A stretch of 64,000 nucleotides of DNA from Ceratothoa steindachneri (GCA_963969495.1 OZ018318.1:176750294-176814293), one strand, 5' to 3'. Positions 48,311 to 61,311 are shown, counted from the first letter of the stretch. Made by a program: numbers and translations. Notes: a model not told the origin generated them from the sequence alone.

Positions 48311-51300
48311 GGTTTGAATTCAGATCGACCAAGCCTGATAATTTTGCGAGAATTTCTTGATAGATTCAAATATACATTGGATAAAGGACATGACATACAT
48401 AGACGTAATTTACTTAGATTTCAGTAAGGATTTTGATAGATTCAGTGATAAGAGAATATTTTATAGATTAAAAGTGTATGAAAGTATTAAAAGATAAATA
48501 AGGTACCATAACGGATAGAAGATAGAAACCAGAGGATAATACCCCTTAGAAAGAGACTGAAATGGCTGAATATTATTAGTTCAAACCTTAGTGATCTCCT
48601 TTGAACCCATTACTTTTCTTAGTTATTATTAATGACCGCGTGGTTTTTGGTTGATTTTATTAATTTTGCTGCCAATCAAAGTGAAATACAGGGGAAATTT
48701 AGTGAGTTAAAAATTACTGAGGTGCACTAGTTGCATGGGCTTACGAAACGTAGATGAGAGTTAAACAAAAGCGATGATTATTTTTTCTGGCAAATACAAA
48801 CGAGGAAAATGCCGGCAAAACACTAAAGAGCATTGCTCTCTCATGAGCATACTTGTTTGAAATAACATGGACCAACCAGAAGACACTCTCTACGCCACCC
48901 CGTCTTGCAGTACCTTTGGCGCCATAGAAACTACCAACCAGAGCACAATTAGATTACAATGGTCAAGGGCACTTAGGGCACTTCACGTCTGATTAATGGT
49001 TGCACGTTAACCGTCTCCAAATCACGTTTGGTGAGTAAAAAACTTATGGAACGATAAAATGAAAATAAGTCCTTCTTGATAAAATAAGGCAGCACCAGGA
49101 AGAGTCCCGAAGATTTAACGAGGAGGAGATATTGTAGAAGCCAATTCGCCATTTTACTTTGAATCATATTTATGTATACTCAAGCACTGCTCCCTTAGTA
49201 ATTCTTTACATAATGATATTTTTTCTTTTCAGAAGCAGACTTTGTTTATCGATGCATTTGATCTAGTGTCCGCTTAAGAACTCAGATTTTGTTGATTTTT
49301 TTATTGCAGTTGGATTTCCGACGTCTTGGATTTCTTAGGAACAAAAAATAGGCAATCATTGAGGTTGTTTTTCATTAGCCGTCTTAACATGTATGAAGAC
49401 ACGTTTATTGGATTTAGCATTCAGCTTCTGCTTTATTTTATTACTTAAGGGGATGTATTTGGATATTGTTTCCTCAACTGCTCGATTAAATCCTCAGTTC
49501 TTTTGAATACTCAGATTTCTATGATGGGGCTGTGGAGATGATTATTTTATTACATAGAGTGAATCCTTCATTGCCGCTGAGGTTACCAAGTCAGTACACC
49601 CTATGATTAGATTTACATTCTACTTGCAGAGTATTTACGAGGTTAAGGGGCTCAAAATTTTCTCTAACATCCTGGCCATATTTTTAACTAATGCTAGGTC
49701 ACTCTTAAAGACATTCTCTTTATTTTAGACCTTCAAACATATAAATAACTAATCCCTTTTATCGAGTTAGGTGACATTTAGTTAGTGATCATAGCAGCAT
49801 TGCTTCTCTATATTCCTATTATATGCTTCTTTCACTCTCATTCTCCTTTCTGGAGTGCTTTTACACTTCTTTGAGGGTTTTAGTAGCTATCAATGGGGCT
49901 TGGACATTTTCATTGACCTCTTCCTGCCTTAATGCATCATCTTCTAAAAGCTTTACTTAAATTGTAATGAATGTTTGTCATGAAGATAGTATACCTTGAT
50001 ATTTCATATAATACTTACAATGTAAATCTAGTTTATCTCAGATAATTCCATTCCTCCTATATTTCGTGGTAGGGAAAGTCTTGGTTAGTGTTGTTGGCGG
50101 TATATCTCCTTGTTTCCAGATGCGATTTTTTATCACTTTAATTTGGGGAACAGTTTATAAAACAATGCAATTCAAGAAGACTGTTACCGTAACTTAAATG
50201 ATTACAGTATTTTAACCATATCTAGATTGCCCATAAAAGGTTTAATCACGATAAACTGAGGGAGAAATTATTTATGTGTAGTTAGAATAAAGAAAACCGT
50301 AATTCATATTATAGGTTGTTTTTTTTTGTCTTAATTTTTCATAAATATTTACTTCACTATTTATCGATTGCTTATCTTTGCTTAGTCATCTTAGAGATAA
50401 CTTATCTGTACTAGCTCAATTTAGAGCTGCTTTATCTTCACTAGTCATCTATGACTAGAAGTTAATTTTTTTGGACAATCCTCTTAGATCTTTTCGAAAT
50501 TTGAATGCAAACACATCTTTTACACGTTTTTAAACTCTTGGTTAACCCCACACTAATTCAAAGTGAATTAGACTCTAAAATTAACATCCAAAAAAACAAA
50601 TATTGCAATAATAAATGAAATCCCTTGAAACTTACGATAACAATATGATTCTGTGATTAAAGATAAAGATCGTATTGAAGGAATTGTTATCTTCGCCAAG
50701 GGAAAAGTTTTGCGTAACAGATATTGGCTGAGTTCAGACTTGAATGCTTTCCCCTTCCATCCTGTTCTTGAGTTTTTCTCGTACAATTTTTCTGATTTTA
50801 AGCGGATTTAAAACTCTTTTGGTGTGAAACGCTTTCCAAACGGAAATAGAGTGGAAAACTCTTCTAAAAGTTTTCATTTCTCTTAAAGACATTACTCTAG
50901 GAATAACCCTTAAACACTTTCATATGTGGAGAACGATTAATCCTCAACACCGCACTATTTTCTCCTAAAAGAGACTCTATTATCACTGCTTCTAATGAAT
51001 GTTTGTCAATAATCCAGATTTTTAATTTATAATTTGAAAATCAAGATTCTAATTAAAGTATATGAAATAAAAGGAACTCATGCTTCTTTTCTGGCAAGCA
51101 TTAATAGTAATTATTATGCAAATGTAGCCAACCTAATAGGGGAGCTAGAATTGATTCTCACAAAACACCGATAATTTTCTAGTTTCTTTAAAAAAACAAT
51201 AGAAACGTCTTATTTATATGATTATTTTGGTAATCAGCACCTGTGGTGTGAATAAGGAGTAAACAGATACTGCACTTATGTTAAATATAAATATGAAATT

Positions 51301-52242
51301 CCAGAACCTCAAACAACGTCAGAAGCATTGCATTATTTATAATTAGTTTCTGGAAACATAAATATTCCATACTAATTTTTTAACCCACATTTTCTTTCAC
51401 CTCTCTTATTTATTCTTCGTTTTACTAACAATATACTTCCAAAAGCTTACACACTTCTAATAAACCTCATTTTTACACATTTCAAAACATTCTGTAAGGA
51501 AGACTTCAGAGGGATTGACATTTCCTTTTGAATGATTGAATAGAAACTTCTGTTAGGCAATTTATTCATTTCTAACCCATGTCCAGTCATAAGCTTTAAT
51601 AGCTGCATTCTTTAGAATTTGTTCATAAGCATTTGTTTATTAAAATTGTCTTTGCCTTCATTTTCCTCTGTAATTCCACATTGTTTTGCGTGTACTATAG
51701 ACCTTTGCCACAATTTACCGCCTGTCAGCTTAATATGCATCTAAAAGTATCTAATCACTGTTATATTTCATTAAAAGGAGCTTTCTCTATCGCTCAATCA
51801 GTTGTAGAGATAAAACAATATTTTACTTTTGGAGCCAAACAACCCTGATTTGCACAGTAAAACAAACTTCCTTTGACTGGTTAATAGTCGAATCTTATTT
51901 TCGACTTCGGCCGTTTATTTATATTCATGGACAATGTTGCAGGCAAGGGAATTGGTCCATGAGAATAGAGCACTGCTTCATAGTCTGAAGGGTTTTGTGA
52001 TAACGTCTATCTTGCTGGAAAGTTGGAAGCAATAATTCGTGTGAATTATAACGGATACACCCGGAAGTGTATAAATTAGTACAATACATTATATACTTAT
52101 ATAGTGATTGTAAAAACAAGTCGTAAATCGATTAAAAAAAACAAAGCAATTTAGACCTTCCGCTAAGCAATCAGAAAACACTGGCACTTAAGTTGTATAT
52201 TCACAAATGTTTTAAATGCCAATTTATTTTATATACATATAT

Positions 52243-52244
<2 letters not shown>
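48311..52244. other. AT-rich intergenic sequence, nothing recognised
   Basis: Frames of at most 72 codons, none with family resemblance. No tandem repeats of note. Confidence 0.5.

Positions 52245-52280
<36 letters not shown>
52245..52280. repeat. (AG)n microsatellite abutting a Tc1-like end
   Basis: Eighteen AG units preceded by a short ATATACATATATA run. It directly adjoins the left end of the Tc1-like element and has probably eroded its first few bases. Confidence 0.95.
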
Positions 52281-52282
<2 letters not shown>

Positions 52283-53730
52283 TGGGCGAAATAAATATCC
52301 GATACATGTTCAAAGGTTTATTTACCATAGTTAGACAACAACAAATTAATCGCAAATTCAACATCTCATGTATTTTGTACGTTGAATAAAAATTGGTATC
52401 ATATTGAAAAAATAGTAAAAAATTACTATGATTACGGCAAAAAAATCAAACAAACGTTTTAAAAAGTATCCGATACATCTCTAAAAACCAGTTAGTATTT
52501 GGAAATATTACCTTTCCTTGCTAGTACAGCTTCCAACCGTTTGAGATATTTACTTATGAGGTTCTTACAAATATTTTTAGGTATCTTGGCCTATTCTTCT
52601 TGGCATATTATTTTGAAATATGTTAGATTTCTTGGGTCCCTTTTCTGAATCTTTAGTTTTAATTCTTGACACAGGTTCTCGATGGGATTTAGGTCTGGCG
52701 ACTGAATGGCCATCCCATGACCTTTATTTTCTTCTGCTGAAACCACGCTGCAGTGCCTTTGGTGTATGTTTTGGATTTGTCCTCATGCAATGCCCATCTT
52801 CAGGTTTTCTGCTGCCTTTAAGAGATTATCATCCAGAACGTTGCGGTACATCTGAGAATTTATTTTTGCTTCAATAATATGGAGTCTTCCAGGATTTGCA
52901 GAGGAAAAGCAGCCCTATACGATTATGCTGCCTCCTCCAAACTTCACTGTTGGGATTGTATTTTTAATATCATGCGCTGAGTTTTTCTGCATCCAAACGT
53001 AACTAACACTATTCCGCCCAAATAACTCAATTTTCGTCTTGTCAGACCATAGTTCAGCATACGCAAACCTTGCAGGTTTTTCTAAATGTTCCTTGGCAAA
53101 ATTCAGACGATTTCTGACATGGATTGGTTTCAACAAAGGTGTTTTTCTCTCTGTGCGAGAATGAAATCCCTCGTTTCCCAAGAACTGCACTAATTGTATT
53201 TTTGCATACATTTGTCCCAGCTGCTTCCAAATCTTTCTGAAGTTCAGATCGAGTCACTAGAGGATTCTTCTTTATTTTACGGACTATATGTATAGCCGCA
53301 CGATTTGAAATTTTAGCTAGACGGCCTGGTATCCCATGGTTGAGATTGGTATTTTTAGCCCAGATGAAATTTTTCTATGGCCCAAACCACTTTTATATAA
53401 CTGAACAATTAGTTCTCTGTTCCTTTTTGGAAATTCTGATGTCCGCTGTTGCACGTGGATGAAGTAGATTATTTTACTAGAAAGTTCTACAGTATTCCTG
53501 TCATGTAAATCACTCTGGAATGTTCGAGAACTATTTATTATCGCTTTAAAACTAATATTGTGGGTGTGTTAGATACTTTTAAGGCAATTACATAACTCTT
53601 TTGTCGATATAATATCAATGCTTTACTATTTGTGCATTCTAATACCGAATTTTATTCAACGTACAAAATACATAAGATGTTCAATTTTCGATTACTTTTG
53701 ACCATGTATTGATATTTATTGCATCCACTG
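52281..53730 (-). mobile_element. Tc1-like element with both terminal inverted repeats
   Basis: The right end, read inward from 53730, begins CAGTGGATGCAATAAATATC and is flanked by TA (53731-53732), as expected for Tc1. The left end (52281 on) begins TGTGGGCGAAATAAATATCC. A second matching block, CAACATCTCATGTATTTTGT (52358) against its reverse complement near 53660-53680, gives inverted repeats of about 90 bp. The left one has about 30 extra bases near 52312-52345. The total of 1450 bp is close to full length for the group. The transposase inside is frameshifted, so the copy is not autonomous. Confidence 0.9.
52490..53460 (-). pseudogene. Tc1-like DD34E-type transposase, frameshifted
   Basis: The minus strand from about 53460 reads helix-turn-helix remnants, then VTRSELQKDLEAAG and CKNTISAVL (53170-53260). 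After a frameshift comes RLNFAKEHLEKPARF and the first catalytic block LWSDKTKIELFGRNS (about 53010-53060). The Asp is kept, but the usual Glu after it is Lys. KNTIPTVKFGGGSI follows (about 52920-52960). The second catalytic block, normally DNDPKHT, is damaged: PKHT survives near 52780, but bases are missing where the Asp should be. The third block [15 protein letters not shown] (about 52660-52710) is intact, including the Glu. Cut-and-paste activity is therefore lost, chiefly at the second Asp. Confidence 0.85.
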
Positions 53731-53746
53731 TACATATATATATATA
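53731..53746. repeat. Short (TA)n at the right flank of the Tc1-like element
   Basis: TACATATATATATATA directly follows the terminal repeat. With the matching ATATACATATATA left of the AG run at 52230-52243, it suggests the element landed in a TA-rich microsatellite. Confidence 0.8.
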
Positions 53747-54049
53747 GTTAGGAGCTAAACCTTTTTTGAAAAAACAGTTCCAACTGATGTTTAGTTAACT
53801 TTCTGCTATGATTCTCTACATTTCTCATGCGTTTTAATCATGGTAAAAGGTTGTGAATAAGGTTAAATATTCATTGCTTATTATAGATGAGCTTTTCGTA
53901 ATTTTCACCATCTTCTGAGTGAAATTATTTTACACTGATTAGACATTCAAACAATCAATGCGTATAGAAGGAACAGAGATGGATTACAATGAAGGACACA
54001 GAAGAGGCAGTACTCGTAGAGAAAAAGTTCGATAAGTAGTTAAGATAGA

Positions 54050-56350
54050 GTCGAGAGAGTTAACTGGTCATTTATAATAAACGGATGCGAGGTATTGTTG
54101 CACGTGTGTGTAAATATAGGTTGCATTCCAGTAACCGTTCCATTTATTCGACTGATGCATTAAGATGAGAATAGGTGTTGGATAGGGGTAGTTTAGTGCA
54201 GCAAAGTATCTATATGCTATCGCAGAGTGTTGTCTTGTGCGAATGTGTACGTTTGTAGGCACTCTTACCACTTCTCCAGGTTGTCGCGTTAAACACGTCT
54301 AGGCTTATGAGTTTAGTGGTGTTAATATGATGTTTTTATGTAGTGTGCCCATGATTGTGTGCATTGGAAAGCGACAAGCGCACTTATGATCTCATTTCTG
54401 GATGTGTTTTGCTTTCCTCTTTTGGTATGGCACGCAGCTACAAGTGTAATGTAGTCGTATGTAAGGCGTGGTTCTCATAAGGATGCTATATAAGTGTTGT
54501 TGTAGTTTACAGCTAGCAGCACAGAATTTGTGCAGCCTCATGTTGTTGTTTTGTCCCTGTTTGAATAATGGTATGGTGTGTGTTTTGTGAGTATGTTAGT
54601 CTTGTAAAGCTCTGGTGGTTGAGTTCCGGTGTGTAATGTATGTATTTGTAAATTGTTCATGTAGTGATCAGTTATACAGTAAAGTCTCGCCTGTCCTTTG
54701 GGGGTTTGTTGCTATGAGCCAATTATACTCATAATCTGAGATCGCGTTTAATTATATTTGTGTGTGGTGTTTAATCCTGTTTGGTCTTCGGCCGTCGACA
54801 AGAATAGTCTCTTCGTTGGCGTTGAACACTTTGTATGACTGCCTGCAGTATTTAGATGGGCATGGTGCTGTAGTTTGTGTTCATTATGTATAGTGTAAGT
54901 GCCCGTACGATACCTTGGGGTTAGCCTGAGCGTGGTGGAAATGGGCGTAACTTTGTGTTGTAGGTATGTTATGTCATTTCCAGTTCGTCAGGAGGTCGGA
55001 GAGTTTCTTTCTGGTGAAGAGAGAAAGTTACGTGTCGTTTTCTAGTTTCCAACAGAGTCACTCATGCTACACTTTATCAAAAACGTTCTCCCGTCCTTAC
55101 CTATTGAGGGTGCATTCTTTGCCTCTTCTCTTTTGTTTTGGATTCTATCCTGAAGGATGGTTAAACCACCTGGTTGAGTTGGTCTCGCCTAACGCAGAAT
55201 TGCACGGGGCAGAACCCGTCACATTCTTCTGTGAAGTTTTGTGTATTAAGATGTTATGTGATATTTCAAATGGTTTTAGAAAGTGGCCAGAGTCAATTGA
55301 GACATTGTATATCTGAGCTAGTCTGGTATAGACGGTTTCGGTGAGGTAGTAAATTAAGGTAGCTGGGAGGGTGGATGTGCTATCGGCGCGTTTTGATGTT
55401 GATTTAATGTAGTGTTTTGTTTCTTCGACGGTAATATGGGAGGTTGATATTGTAGTCATGTCGCGCACCTCCATTTGTATCAGAGTGGTGGGACCAAGCT
55501 TATTGGCATAGAGCTAGCAGCATTTCTAGATACCTGAAAGTGCTGCTCTAGTGCGTGTGAGTTGGGCGGTTTGTGTGTGCGCACAGTGTCTCAGTGGTAC
55601 TTAAGTGCATCGATGATGTCATTGGTGCTAGTTAGTGTTTGATTCATAAGTGATTGTAGATTCTTACCTAACATCCTCATTACAAGCTACCAAAATAGAG
55701 ACTGATTAAAGCATCGTTCGTCGTCCCTAGTGCGGACTAACTCGCACATGCATTGTAGGAGGCGAGCTCGTAGGAGTGTGATGTTTTGTTGTCTTAAGCC
55801 TTTGTTGTAGTGGTTGTTGAAATGAGTAATTGTGTGTTTATGGAGTATGGAAATTGTTTGATTGAGTGTATGTTTTTCTTGATGTGTGTAGCTTACGTTT
55901 GATTTTTATGCTGTCCATAATACAATACCAGTGGCCATTTATTTGACTAGGGTTTGTGTTCAGTAAGTGATATTTTGTGCTGTGTTTTCTGTTATGTGTC
56001 TCCCAAACTCTACTTAGTTTGTGTTTCTGGATTGGAAGAGCGCGGAGTAACGGCGATGATGAGATCACCAAGCATATAGGAATCTAGAGATAGAATAATT
56101 GGAGGGCTGGGTAAATGTGAGTGTAGAAGTGTATGGATTGGACATTGCGGAAGACAGCCCCGATGTGCTGGCAGCGATATCTCTGTATGGCGCCGGCCAG
56201 ATACCTTCCTGCATCATTTGTGGTATCCAAAAGTAGTCTGTTATGGGCGTCTCTATTCTGGAGGAGTTCAGTGGTATAATGTAGAGTTTTTGTCAGCTGT
56301 GTACCTTAAACACTTGACAGTCACTCGAGAATGAAGGGTTGGGAAGATAT
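54050..56350 (-). pseudogene. Degenerate LINE reverse transcriptase, Jockey/R1-like
   Basis: The minus strand from about 56350 carries a poorly kept N-terminal part with an SSSPLLRALPIQ segment (near 56050). A recognisable reverse transcriptase start follows at 55145-55474: ITVEETKHYIKSTSKRADS, then LPATLIYYLTETVYTRLAQI, NVSIDSGHFLKPFEIS and an ILIHK stretch. This order matches the block before the palm in Jockey-type LINEs. Lower down, in shifting frames, there are LKVLEK-like residues near 55090, NPQRTGETLL near 54700 and TYDYITLVAACHT near 54430. The latter two fit the thumb regions of the group (QRAGQTL and a TYGIPLWG-like block). The FADD/YADD catalytic motif was not found in frame. Weak conservation makes the clade uncertain. 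The plus-strand 116-codon frame at 54966 is a shadow. Confidence 0.65.
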
Positions 56351-57224
56351 GCTAAGGCCTGCCGCTCTTTTCTCCTTAATCTCTCCACATTTCAAACTCG
56401 TGCATTTATCTACTTAGGTTAATCCTTTGTTTAAAAATTATCCTAAAGTTCAGAGAATGTAAATATCAAGAAAAGAAAAAGAGAATGGGGCAGGGACCCT
56501 TTAGTAAATCCTAAGTAGGGAGTTTTATATGGGTTTTAACCATTTAACCCTTTAAAACTTTTAAACTCCTTTAGGTAACGGTTTCTTTGCTCTGAAGAAG
56601 CCTTGGTCTCTTTTCTTGCGGTCAGTTCCTAGTTGGAATACTATTTTATCCAGTAAAATTTACTTTGATAGATTACATAATACGTTGCAATAAATTCTGA
56701 ATTTTAATAGTGCCGTTTTGGAAAGGCATTGTGAATCTAAAAGATAAGGATGTCGTTGTCATTCCAATGTATTTATTTAAAGAATGAAGCTTACAGCTTT
56801 ATTGAGGCAATATATTCGCAAATTGCAGCGCAAGCATTTATCTCTTTGGTTTTTCTTCAGTTAATGAATATGAAGCAATAAAATAACTTTAACAAACTAT
56901 ATCTATATATAATCGTACTAAAAAAAATCTGAAATTAAACTGACTTCCTTCGTATAATGAACCTTGAGAATTTTATAAAAAATAAATAAATCCACTATAT
57001 CTTAAATTAAAAGGAAGATTGATAAGATATTTGATGCCTAAATTCCTTTTAATTTAAAAATGAATCGAGATAAGTTAATTTATCTAAAGATCGAAAGGAA
57101 ATAAAAAAGATAATTAATTGAGAGCTGGAAGGAACTCATCCTTGATGACAGCGGGACTGAATATTCCGACGAGAATAATGACGAAGAGAGTATGGCAAGT
57201 GTAATTAAGATAAGTGCTTAAAGA
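56351..57224. other. AT-rich sequence, nothing recognised
   Basis: No recognisable frame, repeat or element between the LINE remnant and the (TA)n tract. Confidence 0.5.
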
Positions 57225-57239
57225 TAATATATATGTATA

Positions 57240-57318
<79 letters not shown>
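57225..57318. repeat. (TA)n microsatellite
   Basis: About 45 TA units, with small breaks near its left end. Confidence 0.95.
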
Positions 57319-57965
<647 letters not shown>

Positions 57966-58074
57966 AAAAAGTTAACACATGCAACTTTAAGCCCTTCAAA
58001 TATTTTCCGCCGTAATTTCAAAATACAATTTAACAATCTTAAAAATCTTGATCATGATAATGTCCTCGTCATTT

Positions 58075-59400
58075 GCAATCATGACAAAGGTCGGGGTGTG
58101 GTTGTTTTAGATAAAGATCTCTATCTCAGCAAACACTAAATATAAAAATATTACTAGTACTTAAAATTAGAGACAATATTAATAGGTTTCTCAGGCAATT
58201 AAAGGATTCTAACGACCTCCCTGAAGATGTGTATAAAAGTTTTTTTGTTCTGGATCTTCACTTGAGTTCTTTATGGACTTCCTAAGATTTATAAAACTGA
58301 TTTGCCCCTAAAGCCTATTTTTACAGTTTATAAGATGCCTTCATTTGTACTAGGCAAGTTTTATTGCCCGTTTTATCCCTCTAACCTTTAATGAGTTTAC
58401 TCTTAATAATTAGCATTTGCTTGGGAAAGAGATTACGAAAATTTCTTATGCAGACAGATACCTCATGGCCAGCTTTGATGTTGAGAGTTTATTCACTAAT
58501 ATTCCTCTTGCTGAAACGATTCGAATTTGTTTCATTTCCCTATTACATAACTCCACCCACGTAATAGGTTTTTCTAAGACCTTAAATTATTTTAATTCAA
58601 AATACCCAAATATTAATTTTCCTGTGAGCTCGAAAAAAATAATAGCATATCTTTTCTTGATGTGAAGATTACGCGAGTAGACAATCACTTTAGGTCAAAT
58701 GTTTACCGAAAACCCACTTTTTTAAACCTTGGTTTAAGTTTTTTTTAGTTTCTGTGATTTTAAATTCAAAATTAATGTTATCCATACTCTTCTCTATAGA
58801 GCCTATAACTTGTGTTCAACCTTTTCAGCCTTACATTTAGAATTCGAATTCTTAACAAAATTCTTTGCCTCCAATTACTACTCTTAATCGCTAATTCAGA
58901 GACAAATAGTCTGTTTCCCCCCAAAAAAATACTCGACACTGCCTTAACTACAAACTAGTAATAAATTAAAGATCTTCTTTTCCTCACCATATTTTGGTTA
59001 CCAATCCGTTGAATTCAGCCAATCGTCCATTATCACCATCTATTATTCTCATTAATGACTACAGACTGGGGTCACTATTTAAGTTCAAAGATCAACCACC
59101 CACCAGTATGCAATCTAAAATTATATACGTTTTCCTTTGTAAGTACAGTATCTCTGTATCATATGTGGGGGCAACAAGGCGTACGCCTTACTTATGCTTC
59201 ATGCTGCATATGGATAGATCCGAAGGAACTAGACTACACCTTTTAAAACCTGATCTATCCTAATTCGAAACCATCTGTCACAATCTGGCTATAGTGCTAC
59301 ATTAGAGAACTTCACCAGACTTAATGAGGTAAAAACATCTCGGACCTTTAGCTTCTTGAGTTGACTTATATTACAAAACTTCAACCCAGCTTAAATAATA
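58075..59400 (+). pseudogene. Penelope-like reverse transcriptase and GIY-YIG endonuclease, broken
   Basis: Recognisable parts in order: HDKGRGVVVLDKDLYLSKH (about 58080-58137); YGLPKIYKTDLPLKPI near 58270-58320; MASFDVESLFTNIPL (58463-58510), the palm block that precedes catalysis. LHNSTHVIGFSKTLNYFNS-type residues follow almost at once, so the YVDD-containing stretch has been lost near 58530. Next are SISFLDVKITRVDN (about 58645-58690) and VYRKPTFLNLG. Near the C terminus the GIY-YIG-like segment reads SVSYVGATRR (about 59155-59185) with an MLH..RSEG tail, then RTFSFLEL-like and YYKTSTQLK residues (59340-59390). The protein would have nicked target DNA and primed reverse transcription. It is inactive. 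Confidence 0.85.
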
Positions 59401-59619
59401 ACTCATTATCTGTCCCATTTAATATAGTCAATCATTAAAAAACATGATAATTTGTTAAATTTCACATTGTTTTGCAAGAATAAAATCCAGTCACAATTAT
59501 TTTCCTTACTGTTTTATATAAATTCCCTCGTTGATATTTTTCTCTGTATTTCCAATGTAATCAATTCGTCTCAAATTTAATATTTATGTTTCACAATTTT
59601 ATTGCATGTGTTTACTTTT

Positions 59620-59755
59620 TATGTATATATTTAAATCTCTATTTTGTATTATATCTTTTTCACTGATGATGGGATTTTTTATAATCCTGAAACGTTTTAA
59701 ATAAATGTTACAAAATATCTTTGGTTCTGTCCTGATCATCCTGTTTATACCTCGC
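59620..59755 (+). repeat. Right terminal repeat (pLTR-like) of the Penelope-like element
   Basis: It lies after the end of the coding remnant and before the (TA)n tract at 59792. It is inverted relative to the left repeat and keeps the better hammerhead-like core. Confidence 0.8.
59655..59720 (+). ncRNA. Hammerhead-ribozyme-like motif, right repeat
   Basis: The core box CTGATGA is at 59663-59669 and the GAAAC box at 59689-59693. Between them GGATT (59672-59676) pairs with AATCC (59683-59687) as stem II. After GAA, ACGTTT (59692-59697) pairs with AAATGT (59703-59708) as stem III, placing the expected cleavage after the T at 59709 in a GTT context. Unpaired bases beside stem II (TG and T) depart from the consensus, and stem I is weak. 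Hammerhead motifs are known in Penelope-like terminal repeats, which supports the reading. Activity is not shown. Confidence 0.5.
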
Positions 59756-59789
59756 CTGAAGTTTGCGTCCATCAATTCGTTTGCCACTA

Positions 59790-59791
<2 letters not shown>

Positions 59792-59850
<59 letters not shown>
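59792..59850. repeat. (TA)n microsatellite
   Basis: About 29 uninterrupted units just beyond the right Penelope-like repeat. Confidence 0.95.
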
Positions 59851-59853
<3 letters not shown>

Positions 59854-60029
59854 CATTACGTCAATACGGGCGTAATTTCAAATTTAATTTTTTCAACACG
59901 GAACTCTTCATTCTTTTTCTCTTCCAACAGAATCAAAATAAGAGAAATTTTATGTTGCTTCGACGATATCTTCATGTCGCGCAGTCACCATACTTTTCTT
60001 CATGGAGGAGCAAAACTACGTCGTATTAC

Positions 60030-61231
60030 ACAAATCAGTAATTAGTTCTTCGACTTTGTCCTGCTTGCCTTCTTGGCCTTCGGATATATTTTCCGGTGAT
60101 CTTCGAAACGTGTAGGAGCCCTTAGGGCTGGTCCTGCAACTTCGTGCGAGGGTTTTTAGTGAAATTCTGCACAAGTGCGACACCTCGTTCCGTGATTGCG
60201 TTGGTGACGAGAAGACCACCCAGCTTAAATAACCCTGGCCTGGTATATGTAGTTTGTCCCCCACAAGGCTGTATAGACGTCGAGGAACCCATTGTCAATT
60301 TCCAGCAGATCCAGGAATTTGTCAGTGTTTTTTCGTGACGAATGAGGCAACGGTCTTGTTGTCTAAGTCAGCCTCCTCGATGCGAACCTTTTGTGGAGGT
60401 TTCTTTGATGCTTTAACGCTTCAGAGGTTGGCAACAACATTCAGTTTCTTCTCCAGGGGACAGCTCATCGTCATAAAGCGCCCGACCAACTGTCACTTCT
60501 GACAGGTAACACATGTGACGTCTAACGCTTTCAGCCCAGACTCTTTGATCGCCTTGTTCATCTCTTTCACGAGGGATTTGTAAAGTCCAAGGTCGTTTCT
60601 TGGGGCTTTTGCTAAACATGCACCTGAGAACCACGCTCGGATGTAGTAGACTACGATGAAGACACTAAACTTGTACAGCTTTGGAGAAACTGCAGCCTTG
60701 ACTGCGCGTGAAGTGGACGGCCGCTCATTGTTGTATTCTGCGAACTGAGGCGCAACGATCCGCATTTTTAGAGTGTAAATTGCTCTTGCCATCCATTGAG
60801 CCTATAGGCTGCTTTCTGCTTGTAAAAAGGGATTTTCTTACGTCTATGAGGGATTTCACCACGAAACACACTGGCTAGTTCTAGCAGCTTTCAGAAGTCG
60901 TCACGTGGGTTGTACTGCCGTAGGTAGACTTGCCGGAGTTTCAGGACGTCATCCACCCAGTAGTCCTTTAGCTCTTCGTTTTCTGGTCTTGATGAACAAA
61001 CTGCCAGAACTATCGAATACGGATAAATGTAGCGATATTTGGACTTTGAGATGCTTCTGGGATAAGAGTCGAGAAAACAGCTTCCATCAGAATTTCCAGC
61101 ACATGATGGCGACAGACCAGATGCAGCATATCTCGCCCAAGGATTTGCTGCACTCGAACGCAGCCTGGGATCCCACATGCGACGTCGTTGCCTCGAAGCA
61201 CAACGCTGTAATTTGAACGAAAATAGCCCAC
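60030..61231 (-). pseudogene. Transposase-like gene of an unnamed repetitive family, frameshifted
   Basis: The minus strand from 61231 encodes NYSVVLRGNDVACGIPGC, then VQQILGRDMLHLVCRHHVLE (about 61100-61160). The Cys-Arg-His-His motif resembles the C/D-x-x-H motif in the RNase H-like fold of hAT- and P/Kolobok-type transposases. It is followed by SPNIATF and, in another frame, ELKDYWVDDVLKLRQVYLR (about 60920-60975) and the segment ARAIYTLKMRIVAPQF (60745-60790). Next come KAPRNDLGLYKSLV (60580-60620), RHMCYLSEVTVGRALYDDE (60470-60525) with an acidic pair, a KVRIEEADLDNKTVASFVTK run (60340-60400), and VTNAITERGVALVQNF near 60170-60210. I remember this order from multicopy arthropod sequences without a name. 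There are several frameshifts and stops. The 5' end is cut by the (TA)n tract at 61248. Confidence 0.65.
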
Positions 61232-61244
61232 TGAGATATAACAG

Positions 61245-61247
<3 letters not shown>

Positions 61248-61311
<64 letters not shown>
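61248..61311. repeat. (TA)n microsatellite
   Basis: About 32 uninterrupted units, adjoining the 5' end of the transposase-like remnant. Confidence 0.95.

Noticed and set aside
54966..55316. 116-codon plus-strand frame
   Set aside because: The minus strand of the same region reads a LINE reverse transcriptase block (ITVEETKHYIK), which explains the openness.
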